From Chionoecetes opilio (taxonomy: Eukaryota; Arthropoda; Malacostraca; Decapoda; Majidae), in the NCBI GenBank assembly GCA_016584305.1, contig JACEEZ010000329.1, positions 77,501-141,500 of the forward strand: DNA of 64,000 nucleotides. Reading direction: 5' to 3'. Position 1 is the first letter of the stretch, and each line of letters begins with the position of its first letter. The translations under genes were made by a program, and so were the position numbers. Positions 53,603 through 64,000 of this stretch are shown here, in pieces. The notes below the pieces were generated by a model, which worked only from the letters and a program-made list of their open reading frames with translations, ran no database searches and was not told the DNA's origin.

Positions 53603-53765
53603 TTAACCAAGAATCTAATTAGTGGGTTATTTTTTGCGTCATTAGAAGAGTTGAATCTGCAAATAGTATTATATGTGTACTATTATGTACATATATATGT
53701 GATTTACGTAGCCCAGTGTGGAATTATGTGATGGATCTACTATTACTATTGAGCAGAGCAGTAGT

Positions 53766-54112
53766 TTTTTTTTTTACATTTGTGCCTATAGCGCCTGTAG
53801 GCAGTGGTGACCCAGGGCTCGGATGGTAGGCTCTGGAGGTTCACTTGAGGGCTGTGATGGTTGGTCCTCGCCCGTGGTGGCGCAGGCAGGATTTTTATAG
53901 TGACGCCTGTGATTAGAGGCTCATGCCGCCCCCCTGTGTCCTCCGATGCACTCGCAATCGAAGGTAGAGTTGATGGTTGATGGGCAGGGCATGTGGGTGT
54001 TCTTAGGCCACTCGACGGTGCAGCAAGGTTTTTGGTTTTCTTCGGGGATCGAACTCGGATCACCTGAGAACGCCAGTCGGAGACGTTAACCACTCCGCTA
54101 CCGCCTCCCCAC
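53766..54112 (-). mobile_element. tRNA-derived SINE, family 2, second copy
   Basis: Minus-strand head GGGGAGGCGGTAGCGGAGTGG contains an A-box-like TAGCGGAGTGG, and GAGTTCGATCCCCG is B-box-like. The body matches 39382-39657 with an extra ~75-bp segment (53880-53950). A-tail (plus-strand T run) at 53766-53776. Confidence 0.78.
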
Positions 54113-54424
54113 ATTTTATGAATAGTGTAGGTCTGTAGTGTTACTATTTGTAACCATTTAACATTTTAAATGCAGTAGCTACCTGACTTGACCTTGGTAA
54201 GTATGTATACCGTGCAAAAATGTACATAATGTCATGCGTCAAGTTTCCCCGTCTCTGTTCTTTATATACCAGGATTGGGTATATCAATTGTACAAAGAAC
54301 ATAATTGGGTCTGTGTTCAGTTCACGTACGCAATTGTGCTTTTTACTTGCACTTGGAGGAAAGAAAAACGGACCTCATGTAGACTCGACAGTTTTGTTAC
54401 TCATTTAAAATATAACTATTGCAA

Positions 54425-54670
54425 CACAACCGAGAAAAAGCTGTGGTAGTGAGAATGCTGTGATTAGGGGAATTCTGTAATTAGGGAAGTGCTGTGGTAT
54501 GGAATGGTGTGTTGGGGGAATGCTGTGATTAGGGAAACGCTGTCCAGGTTAGAGGAATGCTGTGGGAAATACTCTCATGGAAAATGCTGTGACCGGAAAA
54601 TTCTAATGGTGGTAATATGCTGTGGTTATCCTATCATTATCTTATTTGGTCAATGCTGTGTCGGGGATGA
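54425..54670. repeat. Decayed ~22-30 bp tandem repeat around GAATGCTGTG
   Basis: About nine diverged copies of (G)AATGCTGTG(A/G)TTAGGG. No gene. Confidence 0.65.
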
Positions 54671-55006
54671 GATGTTTTCTATTTGTTTACTCTCCTTGCC
54701 TTAACTCTAGCCAGACCATTAGCAGGATCAGAATATCTTCTAGTAATTAATCGTATGTATGCAAGGCTATTCTTTATTACATTCTATTACATTAAGGGTA
54801 TTCAATCTTCCTTCATCTACGTATGTTTACACCCCCGAGCATGGAGGCCCCCGAGAGTACCACGAGGAAACAAATAGGATAAAAAACTGGCGATCTAATA
54901 ATGATTCATTACAACAAAACCTTTCCCGTGACCCTATTGCTTACGAAACATGCGTTCTACACGAAGAGGAAGAGGAGGAGGAGGTGGTTGTGGTAGGAAG
55001 AGGAGG

Positions 55007-56240
55007 CAGGGCCGGATTTAGACATGTGGAGGCCCCTGGGCAGCCTCTGTGTGGAGGCCCCCCTTCATTACAAAATCTTACAAAGTGTGGGGTGCCGAGC
55101 GAAGCGAGACTGCGCAGCTGGGGATCCGGGGATTTTTTTTGAAATTTTAGCCTTTTTAGGAGCATTTTGAAGCAATAAGCAAAGCTAAATTGAGAAAGTA
55201 TATTAGCTATAGTATATTGTGAACAAATTGGAGTACGTACTCTATGACCTAAATGGGTAAAGATTTTTTTTTTTAAGTGAACACAGGTCAATGAAGTACG
55301 TACAGTATTCTGATTGAGAATTAACACATTGATGTTGCGAGACTATGAGTCGGGTCACCCCTTGTTAAAAGCATGAAGTATAGGAGTAGCCTAAGCCCCA
55401 TATTTTCTTAAATTTGAGCTCACTGCCTACAGATTTGGTTGATATGAAATTTACTGACGGGAGTTACTTTCAAGGTTAAGTTATTTTTAATGAGTGTGTT
55501 TCTGTTTATATGAATTATATGAAACTTTGACCTAAGCCACTGGCTATAGCCTAGCTACAGTCGATGCCATGCCTACTTAAAAATGGCTGTTGGCTTCCGA
55601 TAAAAGCATCAAGGCCATCAAGCAACAGTAGCAAGGCAGTTGGATATAAGATCAATTATTAATTTGATTAACAATTAAGGCCTTGATTAAAAGAAATTTA
55701 TTATATAAATATACAGAGAAGTATGGTAAATTTCTATTGTTTGCCCATACTCTTCCTCTTCCCCCAAACAAGCTTGGGAACCTGTGGGAATGCGGGATTT
55801 TCGAGTAGGGAGCAAATACGTAATGCGTCGGAAACACATATTTTTGGAGTTATGTAAAAGAGCCAAAATACCCTAGATCTAGAGTAATTTTCCTAGAGCT
55901 AAGAAAATTTAACCTAACCTCCTTGCGAGGGGGCTCCGTTCCCCTCGACCTCCCTGTAATCTAATCTAATCTAAACTAGCGGGGGGCTCTGCTCCCCTCG
56001 ACCCCCGTTAATCTAACCTAACCTCTTGGCAATAATCACCCGATAATCTAACCTAACCTAATTTTACCTAACCTTCTAACGGGGGGCTCCGCCCCTCTAG
56101 ACTCCCCGGTAACCTAACAAAATATTACCTTACCCTAAGTGCTAGGGGTGGGGGAGGGGGCTCGACACTCCGGTTATCATTCTGTTTGTGAGGATCGTCA
56201 GGTTCACACGTCTCTGGACTTGGAGGAAATGCAATCTATG
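55007..56240. mobile_element. hAT-type element, right-truncated second copy
   Basis: Starts CAGGGCCGGATTTAG and is colinear with 5039-6260 at high identity, including 'tgttgcgagactatgagtcg', the AACCT runs and GTTTGTGAGGATCGTCAGG. It stops matching at about 56240; the last ~300 bases and the right terminus are missing. Confidence 0.85.
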
Positions 56241-56671
56241 CCCCACACTGAACATTCCCTAGTACAATACTTCATCTAAATCAGTTGCTACAAAATAAGA
56301 CTAATGTTTGGTAAGCAGCGTATCAGCGTCTTTCAAGAGGTTTATTGCAATCATTCATATTATTTTTCTCAATTTTATAAGTACTAACGATTTACGGTGG
56401 CTTACGCTATTTGACGCTGTTGTTCAACTTGTTTACTTACTTGTTCTTTATCTTGTTTACTTGTTGTTTAACTTTTGTACTTGTTGTTTAACTTATTTAC
56501 TTATTGTTTTACTTGTTTACTAGTTGCTTTACTAGTTTTTTTCCTATACACTATGATTTATATCTCGCCTTGTCCTCCTGAGTTCTGCAAGTACTAAGGA
56601 ACAAGGACAAGTAACAAGTAATAGTAATAACAATAATAGTAATAAGTAACAAGGAAAATTTTACTTGACAG

Positions 56672-59600
56672 ATGGTAAGGGAAGAGGCTTTAACGCCGTA
56701 CCAGGGCAAGTACAGGGCCTTTGGGTACTTCTACTGTGAAGAGTGTGAGAAGGAATGGGCCTCCGCGAACTCCTGGGCCAACTGCTACCAAGTATGCAAG
56801 GAGTGCGACTTATGCGTCTATCCCTATAAACAGGTAAGTAAGGTCTCGTTAAACCAGTTGTGTTTTATGATATTTTTACTTCATGATGAGTGACTTATAG
56901 AGGCGAAAGACAAGAATTAAGGGCCCGGTCATATTTCCCTCCTGGACAGTTTCCCCCCCCTGGACATTTTCAACCCTGACAGATTCCCCTCTAGACGAGT
57001 GTTTCTTAACCTGTTTACCACCACGCCCCCTTTGGTAGTTGGTCTTTTCCTCCATACCCCCCTTTCTATTATCGCATATCGCGTTGTATACCTCGCGTAG
57101 CTTCTGGTGTGCGGCGGCCTTCGCTTCAAGCAAAGGGATAATAATAATCAGGGCAAGCATTAATAATAATAAGGGTGCGGCCGCACTGGGAGCGAGAAAG
57201 CGAGCGAGAGCTTTATCAAAAATAGATAACGCTCTGGCCGTATGATAATGATGATAATAATAATAATAACTGATAATAATGATATTAATAATATTATTAA
57301 TGATAATAATAACATATTAATGATAATAATAACAATGATAATAATGATACTTATAATGATAATAGTAATAATGATGATTGAGAAAATAATAATAGTATTT
57401 TTTTTTTTTTAATTCATAATAATAATGATAACGATAATGATAATGATGATAATAATAATAATAATAAGGATGATAATTATAATAAAAATAATAACAAAAC
57501 ATAATGCATACAACTCTAGGAAGGTATTTAAACGTGGCACGGCGTTACCGCAGAGTTTTTCACCCACACCTGCTTCACTAGCGATTTTCTTCGCTCCCCC
57601 TCGCGAGTAAACTTCACGTTAAAAGTAGCAGATCAAGACCTAATAAGAACTACACTATAAACGATACTTATATATAACGATACTATAAACGAGACTCTTA
57701 AATGACGTACTGTAACACCTCCCTAACTTTATCTTTCTGTTATGGCACCACATATAAAGTTATTGTTTACTATTTATCAGGGTAGAACATTAGTAATCAG
57801 TGTAGAACATTAGTAGTAATCAGGGTAGAACATTAGTAATCAGTGTAGAACATTAGTAATCAGGGTAGAACATTAGTAGTAATCAGGGTAGAACATTAGT
57901 AATCAGGGTAGAACATTAGTAATCAGTGTAGAACATTAGTAGTAATCAGGGTAGAACATTAGTAATCAGGGTAGAACATTAGTAATCAGTGTAGAACATT
58001 AGTAATCAGTGTAGAACATTAGTAATCAGGGTAGAACATTAGTAGTAATCAGGGTAGAACATTAGTAATCAGTGTAGAACATTAGTAATCAAGGTAGAAC
58101 ATTAGTAATCAGGGTAGAACATTAGTAATCAGGGTAGAACATTAGTAGTAATCAGGGTAGAACATTAGTAATCAGGTAGAACATTAGTAATCATGTAGAA
58201 CATTAGTAGTATCAGGTAGAACATTAGTATAAACAGGGTAGAACATTAGTATCAGGGTAGAACATTAGTAATCAGGGTAGAACATTAGTAATCAGGGTAG
58301 AACATTAGTAATCAGGGTAGAACATTAGTAATCAGGGTAGAACATTAGTAGTAATCAGGGTAGAACATTAGTAATCAGTGTAGAACATTAGTAGTAATCA
58401 GGGTAGAACATTAGTAGTAATCAGGGTAGAACATTAGTAATCAGGGTAGAACATTAGTAATCAGTGTAGAACATTAGTAATCAGTGTAGAACATTAGTAA
58501 TCAGTGTAGAACATTAGTAATCAGGGTAGAACATTAGTAATCAGTGTAGAACATTAGTAATCAGGGTAGAACATTAGTAATCAGTGTAGAACATTAGTAA
58601 TCAGGGTAGAACATTAGTAATCAGTGTAGAACATTAGTAATCAGGGTAGAACATTAGTAATCAGTGTAGAACATTAGTAATCAGGGTAGAACATTAGTAA
58701 TCAGTGTAGAACATTAGTAATCAGGGTAGAACATTAGTAATCAGTGTAGAACATTAGTAATCAGGGTAGAACATTAGTAATCAGTGTAGAACATTAGTAG
58801 TAATCAGGGTAGAACATTAGTAGTAATCAGGGTAGAACATTAGTAGTAATCAGGGTAGAACATTAGTAGTAATCAGGGTAGAACATTAGTAGTAATCAGG
58901 GTAGAACATTAGTAGTAATCAGGGTAGAACATTAGTAGTAATCAGGGTAGAACATTAGTAGTAATCAGTGTAGAACATTAGTAGTAATCAGGGTAGAACA
59001 TTAGTAATCAGGGTAGAACATTAGTAGTAATCAGGGTAGAACATTAGTAGTAATCAGGGTAGAACATTAGTAATCAGGGTAGAACATTAGTAGTAATCAG
59101 TGTAGAACATTAGTAGTAATCAGGGTAGAACATTAGTAATCAGGGTAGAACATTAGTAGTAATCAGTGTAGAACATTAGTAGTAATCAGGGTAGAACATT
59201 AGTAGTAATCAGGGTAGAACATTAGTAGTAATCAGTGTAGAACATTAGTAGTAATCAGGGTAGAACATTAGTAGTAATCAGGGTAGAACATTAGTAGTAA
59301 TCAGGGTAGAACATTAGTAGTAATCAGGGTAGAACATTAGTAGTAATCAGGGTAGAACATTAGTAGTAATCAGGGTAGAACATTAGTAATCAGGGTAGAA
59401 CATTAGTAGTAATCAGGGTAGAACATTAGTAGTAATCAGGGTAGAACATTAGTAATCAGGGTAGAACATTAGTAGTAATCAGGGTAGAACATTAGTAATC
59501 AGGGTAGAATATTAGTAGTAATCAGGGTAGAACATTAGTAATCAGGGTAGAACATTAGTAGTAATCAGGGTAGAACATTAGTAATCAGGGTAGAACATTA

Positions 59601-62600
59601 GTAGTAATCAGGGTAGAACATTAGTAATCAGGGTAGAACATTAGTAATCAGGGTAGAACATTAGTAGTAATCAGGGTAGAACATTAGTAGTAATCAGGGT
59701 AGAACATTAGTAATCAGGGTAGAACATTAGTAGTAATCAGGGTAGAACATTAGTAATCAGGGTAGAACATTAGTAGTAATCAGGGTAGAACATTAGTAGT
59801 AATCACGGTAGAACATTAGTAGTAATCACGGTAGAACAAGAAGTAACTGATTCAAACTGGAAAAAAAACGTAGATTTAAAAAAGAAATAGGGAGGAATTG
59901 GTTCACAAATAGGGTAGTAGATTATTGGAATGGACTCAGTCATCAGGAAGTTAGTGTTGAGTCAATAGGGAGTTTTAAAAGGAAGCTAGACAATTATTAT
60001 GGATGGGGATGAAAGGTGGATGTAGGCTATAGTGTTATGTAACAGGAACTACCACGTGTAGGTCTCACGGCCTCTTTTAACTTCCTTATATTCTTATGTC
60101 TGTCATTCAACTTGTCTTGAGTGTAGGACATTTCCCGTTATCGTTATCATAACACAGTGCTATCAAATACATCCAGGGGGAAAATGTCCTGAGGGGAAAC
60201 TGTCTAGAGCAGTGGTTCTTAAACTGGGTGTGGCTAACTACCTAAGGGGGGAGTGAACCAAGAGAGAAAATGAAGAACTGTCAAGTATTTAACTTGAAGC
60301 TCAGCCTCTGATTTAACCCCTTCACGCCCAGATCTTTCCTTTGCTATATAAAACTATCTGCTAACCATTACGAAAAGTAACTTAATAATTAGATATACCA
60401 AATTAGTTAGTGGTACGGGTGCTAAACAGTCATATATAGAGAATATTGCTTACATTCATTAAAGGAGTCTAATGGTAGCCAAATTACAATGGAAATTACG
60501 TTCTGGGCCACAAGGGGTTAAGGCGTGTTTAAGGTGGAGGATTGCGATAAAACATTCTCTGTGCATATACTATATACTGAATAATATATTTACGAGGGAA
60601 TTTATCACGGCAGAAAATAGTCTAGGGGAAAAACCTCCAATTCCAAACAATGTGTCTTATCTCGCGTCTTACTTAACTCATATATCACTTTTATACAATA
60701 GACGATATATACTCATTGAAATCTATATTCAGAAAATGTGTTAATGACATTGTAAAACTTACTTTTAGCATTTTTATTCTTGACTTTTTTTTTTACTTCG
60801 TTTTCCATTTTTTTGGGGGGAAGGGGGGCCATTAAAGAGTATTTATGGGATTTATTTAAAGAGGAAATGAATGCAGGGAGGGGAAATTAATCTGGGAGGA
60901 AATGTATATCTAGAAGGGAATCTGTCACGAGAGAACAATATAGTCTAGGGGATTTGAACCGCCAACTTCCAAACAAAGCAAATAACTCATCACTCGCATT
61001 GCATTCTTAACCCCATTGGTGATCCACTTCGGTTCATTTATATTTGACCTTATTATCTTGAAAGGGATTCCTGCCCTAACCCCTTCACGCCCAGATCTTT
61101 CCTTTGCTATAAATTTTTTTTATGTTTTCGAGCCATAAAATTACGAAAAGTAACTAAATATACCAAATTAGCTGGTGGACAAGGATACTAAACAGGTTAA
61201 TCTATAAAAGCATTGGTTATATTCATTAAAAATTATCTAATGATGGTCAAATTACAATGGAATTTACGTTCTGGTCCTCAAGGGGTTAATAACAGCTCAC
61301 TAACCCATAAACTCCACAATAACCTTCCACTTGTCTCCACTTCACCATAACCTTCCACTTGTCTCCACTCCACCATAACCATTCACTTGTCGCCACCATA
61401 ACCTTCCACTTGCCTCCACACTCCACAGCACCATAACCTTCCACTTGTCTCCACTCCACCATAACCTTCCACTTGTCTCCACACCACCATAACCTTCCAC
61501 TTGTCTCCACACCACCATAACCTTCCACTTGTCTCCACCATAACCTTCCACTTGTCTCCACTCCACCATAACCTTCCACTTGTCTCCACTCCACCATAAC
61601 CTTCCACTTGTCTCCACCATAACCTTCCACTTGTCTCCACCATAACCTTCCACTTGTCTCCACCATAACCTTCCACTTGTCTCCACCATAACCTTCCACT
61701 TGTCTCCACTCCACCATAACCTTCCACATGTCTCCACCATAACCTTCCACTTGTCTCCACTCCACTATAACCTTCCACTTGTCTCCACACCACCATAACC
61801 TTCCACTTGTCTCCACACCACCATAACCTTCCACTTTTCTCCACACCACCATAACCTTCCACTTGTCTCCACAGCACCATAACCTTCCACTTGTCTCCAC
61901 TCCACCATAACCTTCCATTTGTCTCCACAGCACCATAACCTTCCACTTGTCTCCACAGCACCATAACCTTCCACTTGTCTCCACTCCACCATAACCTTCC
62001 ACTTGTCTCCACACCACCATAACCTTCCACTTGTCGCCACCATAACCTTTCACTTGTCTCCACTCCACTATAACCTTCCACTTGTCTCCACACCACCATA
62101 ACCTTCCACTTGTCTCCACTCCACCATAACCTTCCACTTGTCTCCACTCAACCATAACCTTCCACTTGTCTCCACCATAACCTTCCACTTGTCTCCACAG
62201 CCCCATAACCTTCCACTTGTCTCCACACCACCATAACCTTCCACTTGTCTCCACTCCACCATAACCTTCCACTTGTCTCCACTCCACCATTACCTTCCAC
62301 TTGTCTCCACACCACCACAACCTTCCACTTGTCTCCACACCACCACAACCTTCCACTTGTTGCCACCATAACCTTCCACTTGTCTCAACACCACCATAAC
62401 CTTCCACTTGTCTCCACCATAACCTTCCACTTGTCTCCACACCACCATAACCTTCCACTTGTCTCCACACCACCATAACCTTCCACTTGTCTCCACACCA
62501 CCATAACCTTCCACTTGTCTCCACACCACCATAACTTTCCACTTGTCTCCACACCACCATAACTTTCTACTTGTCTCCACTCCACCATAACCTTCCACTT

Positions 62601-63848
62601 GTTTCCTCCACGTCTCCACCATAACCTTCCACTTGTCTCCACTCCACCATAACCTTCCACTTGTCTCCACTCCACCATAACCTTCCACTTGTCTCCACTC
62701 CACCATAACCTTCCACTTGTCTCCACTCCACCATAACCTTCCACTTGTCTCCACACCACCATAACCTTCCACTTGTCTCCACACCACCATAACCTTCACT
62801 TGTCTCCACCCACCATAACCTCACTTGTCTCCACTCCACCATAACCTTCCACTTGTCTCCACTCCACCATAACCTTCCACTTGTCTCCACTCCACCATAA
62901 TCTTCCACTTGTCTCCACTCCACCATAACCTTTCACTTGTCTCCACTCCACCATAACCTTCCACTTGTCTCCACTCCACCATAACCTTTCACTTGTCTCC
63001 ACTCCACCATAACCTTTCCACTTGTCTCCACTCCACCATAACTTCCACTTGTCTCCACTCCACCATAATCTTCCACTTGTCTCCACTCCACCATAACCTT
63101 CCACTTGTCCACTCCACCATAACCTTCCACTTGTTCCCCCACCATAATCTTCCACTTGTCTCCACTCCACCATAACCTTCCACTTGTCTCCACCATAACC
63201 TTCCACTTGTCTCCACTCCACCATAATCTTCCACTTGTCTCCACCATAACCTTCCACTTGTCTCCACTCCATCATAACCTTCCACTTGTCTCCTCCACCA
63301 TAACCTTCCACTTGTCTCCACTCCACCATAACCTTCCACTTGTTTCCACTCCACCATAACCTTCCACTTGTCTCCACCATAACCTTCCACTTGTCTCTAC
63401 TCCACCATAACCTTCCACTTGTCTCCACCATAACCTTCCACTTGTCTCCACCATAACCTTCCCTTGCCTCCACCATAACCTTCCACTTCCCTCCACCATA
63501 ACCTTCTACTTGTTTCCACACCACCATAACCTTCCACTTGTCTCCACCATAACCTTCCACTTGTCTGCCACCAATAACTCACTTGTCTCCACTACTCACT
63601 TGTTCACCATAGCTTCTACTGTTCCCCATCATAACCTTCCACATGTCTCCACCATAACCTTCCACTTGTCTCCACAGCACAGACTCGAGCAACGCAAAGA
63701 TGCAAAGAAGAAGAAGAAGCCAAAGCCCCACCCAGCGGAGCTCTGCCAGCGGTGTATTGATACGGGAACCAACTGCTGGATGACGGAGGGAGAGAGAGAT
63801 ACGGGAGGCAGGAGACGTGGGGCAGGGCGCCGTGCTGGGGGTATATAA
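56672..63848 (+). CDS. ZAR1-like 3CxxC zinc-binding protein, partial, two exons
   Basis: Exon 56672-56833 encodes MVREEALTPYQGKYRAFGYF, then YCEECEKEWASANSWANCYQVCKECDLCVYPYKQ, with donor CAG|GTAAGT. C-x2-C … W-x-S-A … C-x2-C-x2-C … YPY is the pattern of the zf-3CxxC domain of ZAR1/ZAR1L (oocyte RNA-binding translational regulators) and related proteins. Exon 63678-63848 (acceptor CCACAG at 63672-63677, same phase 0) encodes HRLEQRKDAKKKK…PHPAELCQRCIDTGTNCW and stops at 63846-63848; PH-x3-LC-x2-C matches the end of the same domain. The central C-x2-C…C of ZAR1 is absent from both, so a middle exon may lie unrecognised in the 6.8-kb intron, or be missing. The ATG is the first codon after an acceptor (AG 56670-56671), so either it starts here after a 5'UTR exon or coding sequence precedes it. 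ZAR1-like is likely; another 3CxxC protein is possible. Confidence 0.62.
57245..57500. repeat. (AAT)n/(GATAAT)n tract
   Basis: Imperfect AAT/GAT trinucleotide repeats with a T-run at 57399-57411, in the ZAR1-like intron. Confidence 0.9.
57776..59838. repeat. 20/23-bp minisatellite (~95 units)
   Basis: Unit CAGGGTAGAACATTAGTAAT, or the 23-bp form with an additional AGT. G/T variation (CAGGG or CAGTG) alternates regularly over 58540-58790, a higher-order dimer. Located in the ZAR1-like intron. Confidence 0.96.
59850..60103 (+). mobile_element. CR1-like LINE 3' end with C-terminal coding remnant
   Basis: Reads KLEKKRRFKKEIGRNWFTNRVVDYWNGLSHQEVSVESIGSFKRKLDNYYG, then the shared tail (GGAACTACCACGTGTAGGTC …). 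This is the longest uninterrupted C-terminus of this LINE family in the window, and it identifies the tail family. Confidence 0.85.
60313..60521 (-). mobile_element. piggyBac-like MITE, copy 6 (inverted)
   Basis: TTAACCCCTTCACGCCC … CACAAGGGGTTAA. Confidence 0.8.
61076..61289 (-). mobile_element. piggyBac-like MITE, copy 7 (inverted)
   Basis: Left end CTAACCCCTTCACGCCC (one base off TTAA), right end CTCAAGGGGTTAA. Confidence 0.8.
61310..63677. repeat. ~27-bp minisatellite (~90 units) ending in the ZAR1-like splice acceptor
   Basis: Unit CCATAACCTTCCACTTGTCTCCAC plus a 3-6 base spacer (18-, 21- and 27-base forms). The final unit reads CCTTCCACTTGTCTCCACAG and is the polypyrimidine tract and AG of the exon at 63678. 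Several internal units (for example near 61427, 61874, 61930, 61957 and 62200) also carry CTCCACAG, a full acceptor-like end. Antisense open frames of up to 424 aa are artefacts of the 9-codon unit. Confidence 0.95.
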
Positions 63849-63932
63849 GGACGTTATGGTGGCGTGGAGTGGGTGGCGAGTGAGGTGTGTTGATGCAGGG
63901 CCCGTGAGAGGTCGTGGGTGTAATGTGTGTGC

Positions 63933-63992
<60 letters not shown>
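63849..63992. repeat. Downstream sequence ending in (CT)n
   Basis: Begins at the stop of the ZAR1-like exon; a TATATAA lies at 63842-63848 overlapping the stop. (CT)n runs 63933-63992. Confidence 0.8.
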
Positions 63993-63999
<7 letters not shown>

Positions 64000-64000
64000 T

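Noticed and set aside
57776..59838. CRISPR-like regular repeats
   Set aside because: Units are contiguous with no unique spacers, and the window is eukaryotic.
61286..63582. 424-aa and related antisense frames of GDKWKVMVEWRQVEGYGGVETSGRLWW type
   Set aside because: Nine-codon minisatellite translation; the opposite strand is the intron leading to the ZAR1-like exon.

Overview
This is a eukaryotic, almost certainly arthropod and probably decapod-crustacean, window. It has interrupted genes with GT-AG introns, very dense micro- and minisatellites, interstitial AACCT/TTAGG (arthropod telomere motif) tracts, and many CR1-like LINE, SINE, hAT, pogo/Tigger-like, Merlin-like and piggyBac-like remnants. 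The decapod assignment is inference from this repeat style; arthropod is better supported.

Four genes can be supported. (1) 3309-3356 (-): first coding exon of a Girdin/CCDC88-like (HOOK-domain) gene that runs off the left edge. (2) 7727-16347 (-): an apparently complete IFT80 in six coding exons, 774 aa. (3) 23583-35119 (+): IFT56/TTC26 in ten recognisable exons, 554 aa plus a start exon I could not place. (4) 56672-63848 (+): a partial ZAR1-like 3CxxC zinc-binding gene, two exons recognised. IFT80 and IFT56 are divergent and both encode subunits of the ciliary IFT-B complex. The ~7 kb between them contains a full-consensus RFX X-box (19669-19682), the usual cis-element of ciliary genes, as well as transposon debris.

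The rest is repeats. 1-3 kb: simple repeats. 5-7 kb: a hAT element with perfect 8-bp target duplication and a dead CR1 reverse transcriptase. 16-18.6 kb: a LINE inserted into a CR1 tail, and a Merlin/ISXO2-like transposase relic. 20.4-22.8 kb: a 2.4-kb foldback palindrome. 24.9-26.8 kb: nested Tigger-like, hAT and other MITEs. 35-37 kb: an array made from the end of the IFT56 coding sequence. 39-45 kb: SINEs, (TG)n tracts and a near-complete LINE inserted in another LINE. 45-56 kb: satellites, MITEs, a second copy of the hAT element. 57-63.7 kb: two kilobase arrays inside the ZAR1-like intron.

The most unusual signal is that minisatellites repeatedly start at, or contain, gene boundaries: the IFT80 exon-2 donor (39 bp, ~86 copies) and exon-3 acceptor (34 bp, 9 copies), the IFT56 stop codon (31 bp, ~50 copies), the IFT56 exon-9 acceptor (50 bp, ~12 copies) and the ZAR1-like acceptor (27 bp, ~90 copies). 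Partial duplications of a splice donor (8.3 kb) and a splice acceptor (25.9 kb) fit the same pattern. Most long open frames in the window are artefacts of arrays whose unit length is a multiple of three.
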